From Bacteroidota bacterium (GTDB taxonomy: Bacteria; Bacteroidota; Bacteroidia; AKYH767-A; OLB10), in the NCBI GenBank assembly GCA_024643795.1, contig JAHEMF010000015.1:1-53733 (forward strand): 53,733 nt of DNA, read 5' to 3'. How positions within the stretch are numbered: the first letter of the stretch is position 1; every line of letters begins with the position of its first letter. The notes under the pieces are model-generated. The model had not been told where the DNA came from, made no database searches, and was given only the letters and a program-made list of their open reading frames with translations. Position numbers and translations under genes: made by a program. Shown here piece by piece: positions 26,350 to 35,097 of this stretch.

Positions 26350-26361
26350 ATTTTAAATGGT

Positions 26362-26661
26362 TCAGGATATCTGCTTCACTCCTGTTGGTGTTTTATAAAA
26401 ATTAGGGTTTCTGTATGCTTTGTCATTTGCAGGGTCAAAGAATGGACCTGCATCCTCAGGTTGTGATGCTACAATACACTCCGATGGTACCACCCATAAA
26501 CTTACAGCTTCATTTCTTCTGGAATACACATCACGTGCATTCATCATGGCCATTTCTTTATCAGCTGCTCTTACACTTCCTGCATGCTCATGAGGTGCGC
26601 CTGTTTTCTTTTGTGTGAAAACTTCCCAAAGTTTTCCCTGAACATCTTTCTTTTCTTCCAT
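26362..26661 (-). CDS. paaB: PaaB: phenylacetyl-CoA epoxidase bridging subunit
   Basis: 99 residues, matching the small PaaB subunit. PaaB links PaaAC heterodimers into the larger complex and is needed for activity. Recognisable segments are LWEVFTQKKTGAPHEHAGSV (about 11-30) and NARDVYSRRNEAVSLWVVPS (about 41-60), followed by FFDPANDKAYRNPNFY. It is 32 bases downstream of paaA and 12 upstream of paaC. Confidence 0.95.
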   Translation of the reverse strand: MEEKKDVQGKLWEVFTQKKTGAPHEHAGSVRAADKEMAMMNARDVYSRRNEAVSLWVVPSECIVASQPEDAGPFFDPANDKAYRNPNFYKTPTGVKQIS

Positions 26662-26693
26662 CGTATTAATTACTTATCAAGATTCGAGTACAA

Positions 26694-27632
26694 TTAGTTA
26701 AGATGTTTCTGAGCATAAGCTGCTGCCGCTTCTCTTACCCATCTTCCTTTTTCATGAGCACCAACACGTGCGCTCATTCTTTCATGATTACATGGACCAT
26801 TTCCTGAGATAACTGCATAGAACTCATCCCAGTTAATTTCACCCCAATCGTAATGGCGGGTATCAGGGTTCCACCTCAGCTTATCATCCGGAATCGTTAA
26901 ACCTATAGCTTCTGCCTGCGGAACAGTTCTATCAATAAACCTTTGCCTGAGATCGTCATTTGAATGCAGTTTCACTTTCCACCGCATCAATTCAGCTGAA
27001 TTAGGCGAATTTGCATCCGAGGGGCCGAACATCATCAATGATGGCCACCACCACCTGTTCATAGCATCCTGTGCCATTTCCTGTTGCTCCTTTGTGCCTC
27101 TCATCAGATACGCAAGGATCTGATATCCCTGCTTATTATGAAAATTCTCCTCTTTGCAGATCCTGATCATTGCTCTCGAGTATGGCCCGTAAGAACACTT
27201 TGCCAGGGCAGTCTGATTAATGATCGCCGCACCATCCACCAGCCAACCGATTGCTCCAATATCAGCCCAATTTTGTGTGGGATAGTTGAAAATGGAAGAA
27301 TACTTGGCCTTTCCGGTGTGAAGCTGTTCCATCATTTCTGCCCGATCGATCCCCAAGGTTTCAGTGGCACTATAGATATATAAACCGTGACCTGCCTCAT
27401 CCTGCACTTTGGCTAGCAAGATGGCTTTCCTGTCCAGACTTGGTGCCCTGGTGATCCAGTTACCTTCGGGTAACATACCAACAACCTCAGAATGAGCATG
27501 TTGCGACATCATTCTGATCAGTTGCTTTCTGTAGCGTTCGGGCATCCAGTCTTTGGGCTCTATTACAATCCCGGAATCTATCTTTTGTTGAAATTCCTTT
27601 TCAAGTTGCGCTTCGGTTATTGTTGCTTCCAT
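26694..27632 (-). CDS. paaA: PaaA: catalytic di-iron subunit of phenylacetyl-CoA 1,2-epoxidase
   Basis: 312 residues, full length. It uses O2 and electrons from a reductase to epoxidise the aromatic ring of phenylacetyl-CoA. Characteristic blocks are [17 protein letters not shown] (about 27-43), [20 protein letters not shown] (about 44-63), [17 protein letters not shown] (about 75-91) with Glu and His iron ligands, and [13 protein letters not shown] (about 160-172) with the second ligand set. The ATG at 27632 fits the family N-terminus. The reductase PaaE and the ligase PaaK are absent from the window. A near-perfect promoter lies so close to the ATG that the mRNA is likely leaderless. Confidence 0.97.
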   Translation of the reverse strand: MEATITEAQLEKEFQQKIDSGIVIEPKDWMPERYRKQLIRMMSQHAHSEVVGMLPEGNWITRAPSLDRKAILLAKVQDEAGHGLYIYSATETLGIDRAEMMEQLHTGKAKYSSIFNYPTQNWADIGAIGWLVDGAAIINQTALAKCSYGPYSRAMIRICKEENFHNKQGYQILAYLMRGTKEQQEMAQDAMNRWWWPSLMMFGPSDANSPNSAELMRWKVKLHSNDDLRQRFIDRTVPQAEAIGLTIPDDKLRWNPDTRHYDWGEINWDEFYAVISGNGPCNHERMSARVGAHEKGRWVREAAAAYAQKHLN

Positions 27633-27636
27633 GCTT

Positions 27637-27665
27637 GCAAATGTATGATTTTCGGAGTTTTACAA
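27637..27665 (-). promoter_or_regulatory. paaA operon promoter (TTG-N17-TACATTTGC)
   Basis: On the minus strand TTG (27665-27663) is followed after 17 bases by TACATTTG (27645-27638) and C, an exact match to the Bacteroidota -33/-7 pattern. Only CAAGC separates the -7 box from the paaA ATG, so the transcript should begin at or within a few bases of the start codon. This is the best promoter match in the window. Confidence 0.65.
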
Positions 27666-27758
27666 TATGATTTTGGTCAATAAGTAAACATGTAAAACTG
27701 ATCATTGTTTTTGGCGCTCATCTCTTACAGAATTAGGCTTCCCGAACACTATTTTTCA

Positions 27759-27766
27759 TAAATTTG
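27759..27766 (+). promoter_or_regulatory. Candidate -7 box of the polysaccharide operon
   Basis: TAAATTTG, an exact TAnnTTTG match, 59 bases upstream of the export lipoprotein ATG and in the divergent interval with paaA (27633-27825). No clear TTG at -33. It is the only strong -7 match facing into the locus in this interval. Confidence 0.45.
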
Positions 27767-27825
27767 TCGATCCATAAAATTCTGATCATCAAGCATTCCA
27801 ATCGCTGTCGCGACATTTCCCTGAT

Positions 27826-28626
27826 ATGAAAGTTAATTATTTTTTTCCCGGTGGCTCTGATAAGAAGTCCGTTGGGCACTTTTTCCTGCTCCTGGCATTG
27901 GGCATGGCATTTTCATTTACAGCCTGCGTTTCTAAAAAGGATATAGTTTATTTTCAGGAGTTTGAGGAAGATAGTAGTGATACTATTCCTGAATTAACCA
28001 TTGAAGATCCACGGCTTCAACATAATGATCTGATAGGTGTGCATGTAGCCAGCATAAACATGGAAGCTTCACAATTCTTTAATCCATCCGCTGATGCCAG
28101 TTCAGACCCCGGATCAGATATGACCAAATATCTGGTTGATTCAAATGGAGAGATAGAGATGCCTTTGATAGGTAGAGTGAAAGTTGCCGGCCTCACAACC
28201 AAAGAAACTAGTGACACATTAAGAACTTTATTGGAAAAGTACCTGGAAGCGCCAACAATAAGAGTTTATTTGAAGAGTTTTAAGATTACAATTCTTGGAG
28301 AGGTGAAACTACCTGGAGTATATTATATTCAAAACGAAAAGGTATCATTGCCCGAAGCACTTGGACTGGCAGGTGACATGACAATTTACGGTGCCCGTAA
28401 AGAGGTACAGGTGATCAGGGAAATTGACAACAACAGGGTCTTTATCAATGCAGACATGACAAGGAGAGAATTGTTCTCAACCAATGCTTATTTCCTGCGA
28501 CCTAACGATATTGTTTATGTACCGGCAGGGAAAGGAAGAATTGCCAGTGCAGACAACTTTTACAGGATAGCCCCATTAGTGATCTCAACACTCACACTTA
28601 TTTCACTTCTTTACATAAGATTTTAA
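27826..28626 (+). CDS. Outer-membrane polysaccharide export lipoprotein (Wza-like)
   Basis: 266 residues. The N-terminal hydrophobic stretch (FFLLLALGMAFSFTAC) ends in a lipobox with Cys34, so the mature protein is lipidated. Residues about 62-150 form the polysaccharide export (Poly_export) domain (LQHNDLIGVHVASINM, YLVDSNGEIEMPLIGRVKVAGLT). An SLBB-type beta-grasp follows at about 158-235 (ILGEVKLPGVYYI, LPEALGLAGDMTIYGAR, RPNDIVYVPAG). A C-terminal hydrophobic helix (APLVISTLTLISLLYI) matches the Wza-type amphipathic pore helix. It forms the outer-membrane channel for polymer export with the Wzc-like kinase encoded 29 bases downstream. First gene of the locus. Confidence 0.92.
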   Translation: MKVNYFFPGGSDKKSVGHFFLLLALGMAFSFTACVSKKDIVYFQEFEEDSSDTIPELTIEDPRLQHNDLIGVHVASINMEASQFFNPSADASSDPGSDMTKYLVDSNGEIEMPLIGRVKVAGLTTKETSDTLRTLLEKYLEAPTIRVYLKSFKITILGEVKLPGVYYIQNEKVSLPEALGLAGDMTIYGARKEVQVIREIDNNRVFINADMTRRELFSTNAYFLRPNDIVYVPAGKGRIASADNFYRIAPLVISTLTLISLLYIRF

Positions 28627-28655
28627 TTAAAGCATAATTAACAGAACGAAAGATA

Positions 28656-31073
28656 ATGGCTGATCAGCAAACTGAGTATTCGGTCCAGGATGAGAGAAAG
28701 ATAAACCTCAAGTATGTTTTTTTTAAATACTTCCTCAGGTATTGGTATGTTTATGTTGCCAGTTTGGCCATAATGTTTGCAATTGCCTATTACTACAATT
28801 GGTACACTACTCCTATTTATAATGCTTCATGTACCATACTTATTAAGGATGACAAAAGAGGTTCAGCGCAGGATCTGATGCAGCAACTGAATACTATGGA
28901 CAATCAGGGAGGAATAGAAAACGACCTTGAACTCATCAAGTCACGCACTATTATCAATCGCACCTTAAGGAGACTCGACTTCGACGTTTCATACACACTG
29001 GTTGGTAACATCAAAACTGCTGAACTTTACAAAGACTCTCCCATCAAATTGTCATACGACTCATTATCATTCAGGATATACGAGCAGGATATTAACGTAG
29101 AGATCTTGAACAGCAAAAATTATAAGATCACTTATAAACTAAAAAATGACGAAATAGCAGAAACAGGAACTCACCCATTTGACTCCACCATCACCGGAAC
29201 ATTCGGCAACTTCAAGATCTCTAAAACAAGTAAGTTCCGACCCTCACAATTTAATGATCCTGCCTATTCAAAGAGGAACTTCAAAATTAAGATCCACAAC
29301 TACGACCTGTTAACCGACTACTATTCGAGGAGAGTCAGAATTGATTTCTTATCAAAGAAAGCATCGATCCTGAAGTTATCACTACAAGACCCTGTTCCGC
29401 AAAAGGCTGGTGACTTTTTAAATATGCTGCTTGAAGTTTATATTCAGAGTGGAATTGATCAGAAGAATGAGATCGCGGCAAATTCACTCAAATTTATTGA
29501 TGAGCAATTGCAAAGAATAACCAAAGATCTCCAGAAAAGTGAACTGGATCTTGAGAACTTTAAAACCTCAAGGGGCATAACTGACCTGAGTACTGAAGCC
29601 GAATCATTTTTAGGAAGTGTAAAATCTATCGATGAAAAGATTTCTGAGATTGAGATACAACTATCATTTCTTGAATATCTTGAAACATACATCACAAACG
29701 ATCAGGATATTGAGAAAATTTCTCCGGCATCAATAGGGATTGCCGACAACTTACTACAGAAACTCATCACGCAACTCAGCGATCTTCAAAGCCAGAGAAA
29801 AAGTTTGTTAAATTCCACAAAGCCCGATAACCCTCTTGTAATATCGCTCAACATACAGATTCAAAATACTACGGAGGATCTTCTTGAGAATGTAAGATCA
29901 ATTCGTGATGGTTTGAAAGCAACGAAAGCACAAGCAGAATTGAGGCTCGATGATGTGCAGGAAAAAATCAAAGGCGTTCCAAGTACTCAAAGGGAACTGA
30001 TATCGAAACAAAGGCAGGCAACAGTTAGAGAAGCACTTTACAATTACCTTCTGCAAAAGAAAGCTGAAACCGCCATTCTACTCGCCAGTACAATTTCTGA
30101 CAACTGGGTTGTAGACTCCGCTCGTGCATCATACAAACCTGTGCGACCTGTTCCTGAGCAATCATACACTTTTGCATTTATCCTTGGGTTGTTGTTACCG
30201 GCTTCCCTGATATATATCAGAGATCTGATGAATGACGGTATACAGGATTTTAGTGACCTGCAAAACCTCACCAATATGCCGGTTCTTGGCATGGTAGGAT
30301 TTACCAGAGATAAAGCTTCATTGATAGTTTCTACCAGACCAGAATCACAAATAGCCGAAGCATTCAGATCTATACGGACCAACCTGCAGTATTTCCTTAA
30401 AAAGTCACATCCTAAAAAAATACTCATCACTTCATCCATAAGTGGAGAAGGAAAAAGTTTTTGCTCTGCAAACCTTGCTGCCATATATGCAGTTGCAGGT
30501 AAAAGAGTTGTATTGGTTAGCTGCGACTTAAGAAAACCCAAAAAGAACAAAGACTTCAATCTGGAATTCGATACCGGAATTTCCGATTACTTGATCGGGT
30601 CAGCCAAAATTGACCAGGTCATACAAAAGTCTAACATTGATAACTTATCCATCATTCTTTCAGGCCCCAAGCCACCTAATCCGGCCGAACTTATATTAAG
30701 TTCAAAGATGGATGACTTCTTTAAAGATCTTGAAGAACGGTTTGATGTGATAATAATAGATTCCCCTCCTATTGGCATTGTTACTGATGGTATGATACTT
30801 TCAAAGTATGCTGATCTTACAATTTATGTAGTAAGACAAAATGTAACCAAACGCCAGCACCTCCATTTCATATCCAAACTGATGAATGATAACCGTATTT
30901 CTAATATTGCAATGATATTCAATGCTGTTAAGGCAGATAGTCAGGCATACGGTTACGGATATGGTTATGGTTACGGATATGGTTATGGTTACGGATATGG
31001 TTACTACGATGATGACAAAAAAAAGTCATTAAAATCACTCAAAAACAGGATTCTTAACAAGATCAAAGCCTAA
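28656..31073 (+). CDS. Polysaccharide co-polymerase / tyrosine autokinase (Wzc-like)
   Basis: 805 residues. A first membrane helix at about 28-48 and a Wzz-type periplasmic domain with long coiled-coil helices (about 260-460, e.g. KFIDEQLQRITKDLQKSELD) are followed by the GNVR-like region and a second membrane helix (about 500-520). A cytoplasmic BY-kinase domain has Walker A near 590-600 (SSISGEGKSFCSANLA), Walker A' VVLVSCDLRKP (about 615-626) and Walker B VIIIDSPP (about 697). The tail has nine consecutive Gly-Tyr pairs (about 766-783), the autophosphorylation cluster, encoded by a DNA tandem repeat. It controls chain length and export through phosphorylation cycles. A partner phosphatase was not seen in this locus. 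Confidence 0.94.
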   Translation: MADQQTEYSVQDERKINLKYVFFKYFLRYWYVYVASLAIMFAIAYYYNWYTTPIYNASCTILIKDDKRGSAQDLMQQLNTMDNQGGIENDLELIKSRTIINRTLRRLDFDVSYTLVGNIKTAELYKDSPIKLSYDSLSFRIYEQDINVEILNSKNYKITYKLKNDEIAETGTHPFDSTITGTFGNFKISKTSKFRPSQFNDPAYSKRNFKIKIHNYDLLTDYYSRRVRIDFLSKKASILKLSLQDPVPQKAGDFLNMLLEVYIQSGIDQKNEIAANSLKFIDEQLQRITKDLQKSELDLENFKTSRGITDLSTEAESFLGSVKSIDEKISEIEIQLSFLEYLETYITNDQDIEKISPASIGIADNLLQKLITQLSDLQSQRKSLLNSTKPDNPLVISLNIQIQNTTEDLLENVRSIRDGLKATKAQAELRLDDVQEKIKGVPSTQRELISKQRQATVREALYNYLLQKKAETAILLASTISDNWVVDSARASYKPVRPVPEQSYTFAFILGLLLPASLIYIRDLMNDGIQDFSDLQNLTNMPVLGMVGFTRDKASLIVSTRPESQIAEAFRSIRTNLQYFLKKSHPKKILITSSISGEGKSFCSANLAAIYAVAGKRVVLVSCDLRKPKKNKDFNLEFDTGISDYLIGSAKIDQVIQKSNIDNLSIILSGPKPPNPAELILSSKMDDFFKDLEERFDVIIIDSPPIGIVTDGMILSKYADLTIYVVRQNVTKRQHLHFISKLMNDNRISNIAMIFNAVKADSQAYGYGYGYGYGYGYGYGYGYYDDDKKKSLKSLKNRILNKIKA
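30951..31004 (+). repeat. Three 18-bp tandem repeats encoding the Gly-Tyr tail
   Basis: Three copies of ggttacggatatggttat, the third differing only in its last base. Each unit encodes (Gly-Tyr) three times, so change in copy number would keep the reading frame and add or remove tyrosines of the kinase tail. Confidence 0.95.
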
Positions 31074-31122
31074 TAACCTACTACTCTACTTTTTATTTCC
31101 TGCAATTTACAAGCCATATTGA

Positions 31123-32475
31123 TTGAAAAATTTCATTTCATATCTCGGAAAGAAGTTCGACAGTCAAACTAAGCTGCTAGTAAAAAACACTTCATGGGTA
31201 CTTGGTTCAAATATGATCAGGACAGGACTTGTTTTCCTGAAATCGATTGTGATTGCCAGAGGATTAGGAGTTGAGTTTTATGGTATTTATGCACTGATCG
31301 TTGCATTTGTGGTTTCAATTCAGGATTTCTTCAACCTGAATATTGGCAATGCATTCATAAAGTTCGCAGCTGAGTATAAAACCAATGAGCGGACCGACAA
31401 GGTGGTTGCACTTATTAAGGTTTGTCTTCTGGCAACTGCTGCAACCGCGCTTCTGTCTATAATAATGATAGCTGTACTACTGAATGTTTCTTACGACCTT
31501 TTCGTTAATAAACCAGGTCTTGAGTGGTATATTTTCTTTTACGCTGTGGCAGATGTAGCATCATTTTTTGATCCTATGGGAAGAAGCATTTTAAGACTCT
31601 ATTATAAATTCAAAATAAATTCTATAATTCAAACAATCACAGCATTCATTGAATTTATTATTGTGACAACTGTTGTATTAATGAACCCTGCAGATCTGCG
31701 CTCATTTTTCATAGCTGTAGTTGTATCAAAGATCATAAATACCATCATTAATAACGGTGCCGGTTTATGGGAACTCAGACATGAATTCCTGCCTCATGCA
31801 AAAGCCGGTATTGGAATTGTAAAAGATCAGTTACGTGAGATAGGTGGTTATATAGTAGGTAACTCATTGAGTAAAACATTACTTACTTTAATGAATCAGG
31901 GTGATGTACTCATTCTTGGAGCTGCAATGGGCCCCAAACCTGTTGCATACTATGCAGTAGCCAAAAGGATGGCAAATATGTTGGGGGTAATAACCGATCC
32001 CTTTACCACTTCTGTTTTCCCGCAATTCTCAATACTACTTGCTGAGAATAGGCATAAAGAGATCAAGACCATGCTGATTAAAATTACCCGCACCGCAATT
32101 TTACCTTCCTTACTGGTAATTGTACTTGGTTATTTTCTGGGTGAACTGGTCATAACAACTGCATATGGTCCTGCTTATAGTCCAGCATCTGAGCCTTTCA
32201 CAATTTGCCTTATCGGCAGCGTTCTAACTTCGCTATTTTTCTGGAACCAATCATTGATGCAAAGTATGGGATTGATCGCATTTCGTTTTAAAGTATATCT
32301 TTTCGCAATAGCTTTAGGAGGTTTGCTGTCGTATTTTTATCTGGTTCCCAACCAGGGAAGTGTTGGTATGGCCATTGGGGTTGTACTTACAAAGGTCATT
32401 ATCATTACTATCTTTACAACCACAGCATTCATCAAATTAAAATCGCCTGATATTGAAAGTGGAACCGCACCATAG
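31123..32475 (+). CDS. Oligosaccharide repeat-unit flippase (Wzx-like)
   Basis: 450 residues with about 12-14 hydrophobic helices, the MATE/MOP-type polysaccharide transporter layout. Family segments near the N-terminus are SWVLGSNMIRTGLVFLKSIVIARGLG (here described, about 23-48) and YGIYALIVAFV. It moves lipid-linked repeat units across the inner membrane for polymerisation. The start is a TTG at 31123 (MKNFISYLGKKF), since the first in-frame ATG would cut into the first membrane helix. It lies 49 bases after the kinase gene, and its 3' end overlaps the sulfotransferase gene by 23 bases if that gene uses its TTG. Confidence 0.87.
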   Translation: MKNFISYLGKKFDSQTKLLVKNTSWVLGSNMIRTGLVFLKSIVIARGLGVEFYGIYALIVAFVVSIQDFFNLNIGNAFIKFAAEYKTNERTDKVVALIKVCLLATAATALLSIIMIAVLLNVSYDLFVNKPGLEWYIFFYAVADVASFFDPMGRSILRLYYKFKINSIIQTITAFIEFIIVTTVVLMNPADLRSFFIAVVVSKIINTIINNGAGLWELRHEFLPHAKAGIGIVKDQLREIGGYIVGNSLSKTLLTLMNQGDVLILGAAMGPKPVAYYAVAKRMANMLGVITDPFTTSVFPQFSILLAENRHKEIKTMLIKITRTAILPSLLVIVLGYFLGELVITTAYGPAYSPASEPFTICLIGSVLTSLFFWNQSLMQSMGLIAFRFKVYLFAIALGGLLSYFYLVPNQGSVGMAIGVVLTKVIIITIFTTTAFIKLKSPDIESGTAP

Positions 32476-33322
32476 AAAAAAGAGTAAACCACCCAAGCTT
32501 GAGATAGCCAGGTATAAGTTAGCACACCTCACCCGGAAAGCTACATCTTACAAAAGAGTGCTACCTGATTTCCTGATCATTGGTGCTGCAAAAGCAGGTA
32601 CTACATCGCTTTATAATTACTTATTACAACATCCTCAGGTTGCGCCTTGTTTCAGAAAAGAGGTTCACTATTTTGATCGCAAATACAACAAAGGTTTAAA
32701 ATGGTATAAGAGTCATTTTCCTCTTAGTTCAGAAATGAATGTTCAACTCAAAATGGTCACAGGTGAAAGTTCACCATATTATCTTTATCATCCTCTGGCT
32801 GCAGAACGAGTATCTAAAACACTACCTTCTGTAAGGTTATTTTGCATGTTAAGAAATCCGATAGACAGGGCCATATCTAATTATAACCACAGGGTGAGAG
32901 CAGGTTTTGAAAGCCTTCCCATAGAAGAAGCATTTGCTATTGAGAAAGAGAGGATCTCCGGCGAAAATTTAAAGCTCATCAACAATCCTGAGTATGTAAG
33001 TTATAATCATTACCATTTTTCATACATAACCCGGGGGTATTACGCCGAACAGTTGGAAAACTGGTTTTCGCACATTTCAAAAGATCAGATTCTGATCCTG
33101 AACAGTGAGCAATTTTATACTGATCCTGCTACAGCAATGAAAAAAGCATTCAATCATCTCGCATTACCATGGAATGACAGACTCCAATTTAAGGTATTCA
33201 ATTCAGGAGGTGAAAATTATGTGAATGTATCTGACACTTTTAGAAAAAACCTCGTCAACCATTACAAACCGTATAATGAAAAGCTATTTGAGCTTATTGG
33301 CGAACGTTATGATTGGCAATAA
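32453..33322 (+). CDS. PAPS-dependent sulfotransferase domain protein (first)
   Basis: 289 residues. The 5'-phosphosulfate-binding loop is IGAAKAGTTSLYNYLLQHP (about 44-62) and the 3'-phosphate-binding segment is MLRNPIDRAISNYNHR (about 133-148), as in carbohydrate (heparan-type) sulfotransferases. KEVHYFDR (about 68-75) holds the conserved active-site region, with Lys and Glu. It should transfer sulfate from PAPS to a glycan hydroxyl or amine in the cytoplasm. The likely start is a TTG at 32453, with a nearby GTG at 32459 as an alternative; no ATG precedes the core domain. PAPS synthesis genes are not in the window. Confidence 0.88.
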   Translation: MKVEPHHRKKSKPPKLEIARYKLAHLTRKATSYKRVLPDFLIIGAAKAGTTSLYNYLLQHPQVAPCFRKEVHYFDRKYNKGLKWYKSHFPLSSEMNVQLKMVTGESSPYYLYHPLAAERVSKTLPSVRLFCMLRNPIDRAISNYNHRVRAGFESLPIEEAFAIEKERISGENLKLINNPEYVSYNHYHFSYITRGYYAEQLENWFSHISKDQILILNSEQFYTDPATAMKKAFNHLALPWNDRLQFKVFNSGGENYVNVSDTFRKNLVNHYKPYNEKLFELIGERYDWQ

Positions 33323-33343
33323 TCACAGCAAAACTAATATTCT

Positions 33344-34336
33344 GTGAACCTGCGCGAACTGAACAAATTTTTAAATGGAGGTGTCAATAGTTTTATTGAT
33401 GCCCTTTACATACTGGCACTTCCTAAACTTTGGTTCAGGCTAAAATCTACACAAATTTACTATAATCAGGAAAATCCTGAAACATCGAAAGGTTCTGCCA
33501 TTGAATTGACGCAAAGCCTTTTTCAAAACAATACCCCAACGGTAGTTGAACTCAAACATTATCTGGAAAAAAATATTCCGGATCATTATACAAGTGTGTT
33601 GGTACATGGAAGTGTTGCATCAAATGAAATAATTGGCTACAGTGACCTGGATCTTATTATCATCATAAAAGACTCGGTATTAAAAAACCCAAAGTTACTT
33701 TCTAAAACAGGGTATCATTTATACCGATCAAGAAGATTCTTGCATAAATTCGATCCTTTACAACATCACGGATTGTTTATTATTCCGGAATCCTTTCTAA
33801 GAGACTTTGATACCGGTTTTATTCCGGTAAGCTTATTAGCAGAAGCCAAAGTGCTTAGCGGCGAAAAAAGCTTCACAATTAATGTTTCGACTTATCCATA
33901 CAGGGGCAGGCTTGAGGTTGTGACTCAGCACTTGAGAAAGATCATTCAACAGCATAGGATTCCAAATAATAAATATGGATTAAAAGCCGTATTGAGCGAA
34001 TTCATGTTATTGCCTGCTCTTTACATCCAGGAGAGATACAAGACCGATATTTCAAAAAAGGACAGCTTTCTTGAGGCTTCAAAAGACTTTTCTGAAACTG
34101 ATTATGCTATCATGAACGAAATAAGCGCTATCCGTTTAAACTGGAAAAAAGATATTCCATTACTAAGGAGTAAGTTACTATGTTTGTTACGGGCCTTACC
34201 GGGAGGTAAAATCGGATTTTTATCAGGCAAGGCAAACAAGGATATTGTAAATGGATTGAAAGGCGTACAGGGACAAAAAATGATAAGGTTAATGGATGTG
34301 ATGTTAGAAAAAGCACACAAAGCTGATAAGAAATGA
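33344..34336 (+). CDS. Nucleotidyltransferase-fold protein (first)
   Basis: 330 residues from a GTG at 33344. The only clear motif is the pol-beta-type nucleotidyltransferase signature VLVHGSVASNEIIGYSDLDLIII (about 84-106): a Gly-Ser followed by Asp-x-Asp, which bind the metal and nucleotide triphosphate. The rest is helical and not matched to a named family. It may transfer a nucleotidyl or similar group to a protein, lipid or sugar, or be a non-catalytic relative. It lies between two sulfotransferase genes, overlapping the second by 4 bases (ATGA), so it is translationally coupled with sulfation enzymes. No known glycan-locus role is established for it. Confidence 0.68.
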   Translation: MNLRELNKFLNGGVNSFIDALYILALPKLWFRLKSTQIYYNQENPETSKGSAIELTQSLFQNNTPTVVELKHYLEKNIPDHYTSVLVHGSVASNEIIGYSDLDLIIIIKDSVLKNPKLLSKTGYHLYRSRRFLHKFDPLQHHGLFIIPESFLRDFDTGFIPVSLLAEAKVLSGEKSFTINVSTYPYRGRLEVVTQHLRKIIQQHRIPNNKYGLKAVLSEFMLLPALYIQERYKTDISKKDSFLEASKDFSETDYAIMNEISAIRLNWKKDIPLLRSKLLCLLRALPGGKIGFLSGKANKDIVNGLKGVQGQKMIRLMDVMLEKAHKADKK

Positions 34337-35088
34337 AATATGCTTTCATCACAGGTATGGGGCGTTCAGGAACAAAATTCCTGACTGCATTATTGTCGCA
34401 AAGTAAAAATGCAGTTGTAAAGCATGAACATATTGGTAACCGAGAGTTCTGGCTTTTGAGCTGGTATCTTGACAAGAACGCTTACACCATACCCTATCTT
34501 GAAAACGAGAAAGACAATATTGAATCAGGATTGCAAAAAGAGTTGTTCATTGATGTGAACAGCAGACTTCAGAATTCGGTACCTGAACTTGAAAAGGTCT
34601 TTCAAACTCAAAATATCTATCATTTGGTACGTGATCCCCGAAAGGTGATCCCCTCATTGTACAGCAGGAGATCAGAGAACAATGTCCATCAAGTACCGAA
34701 AAATGAAACTGAATTCAGAATTTGGTTAAAGAGTGATAAGTTGTATCAGGTTTGCTGGAACTGGGCAGACACAACAAAAAGACTTTTGAAACAAAACACA
34801 ACCCTGATCCGCTTTGAAGATCTGTTGACAGATTACGGGTATCTTAATAAAAACCTGCTATCACCTTTACAGTTAAATGATATAGATGAAACAAAATGGT
34901 CGCAGGTAAAATCAAAAAAAGTAAATCAAACTCTTCCTTCAGCATACAGGTATCTTTATTCACTGGTAAAGAAAAAAGATTTTGTTAGTGAGTCACTCCC
35001 TGAGTTCAATGAATGGGATAGTAAAAGTCAACAAATGCTATTTGATGTTTGTGGTGAAGTAATGAACCTGGCAGGATACCGGATCTGA
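34333..35088 (+). CDS. Sulfotransferase family protein (second)
   Basis: 251 residues. P-loop-like PAPS motif ITGMGRSGTKFLTALLSQ (about 6-23), with VKHEHIGN shortly after, and a 3'-phosphate segment LVRDPRKVIPSLYSRR (about 98-113). ENNVHQVPKNETEF and IRFEDLLTDYGYL follow as in Sulfotransfer family proteins of exopolysaccharide loci. It is likely to sulfate a hydroxyl of the repeat unit. The start ATG overlaps the preceding nucleotidyltransferase-fold stop by 4 bases. The next gene on the plus strand is separated by a reversed sulfotransferase gene. Confidence 0.85.
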   Translation: MKYAFITGMGRSGTKFLTALLSQSKNAVVKHEHIGNREFWLLSWYLDKNAYTIPYLENEKDNIESGLQKELFIDVNSRLQNSVPELEKVFQTQNIYHLVRDPRKVIPSLYSRRSENNVHQVPKNETEFRIWLKSDKLYQVCWNWADTTKRLLKQNTTLIRFEDLLTDYGYLNKNLLSPLQLNDIDETKWSQVKSKKVNQTLPSAYRYLYSLVKKKDFVSESLPEFNEWDSKSQQMLFDVCGEVMNLAGYRI

Positions 35089-35097
35089 TATTAACTA

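Noticed and set aside
30044-30559. 171-residue minus-strand frame inside the kinase gene
   Set aside because: Antisense to the intact Wzc-like kinase domain with no recognisable motif.
30951-31004. Repeat array as a CRISPR
   Set aside because: The units are directly adjacent with no spacers and encode the Gly-Tyr tail in frame.
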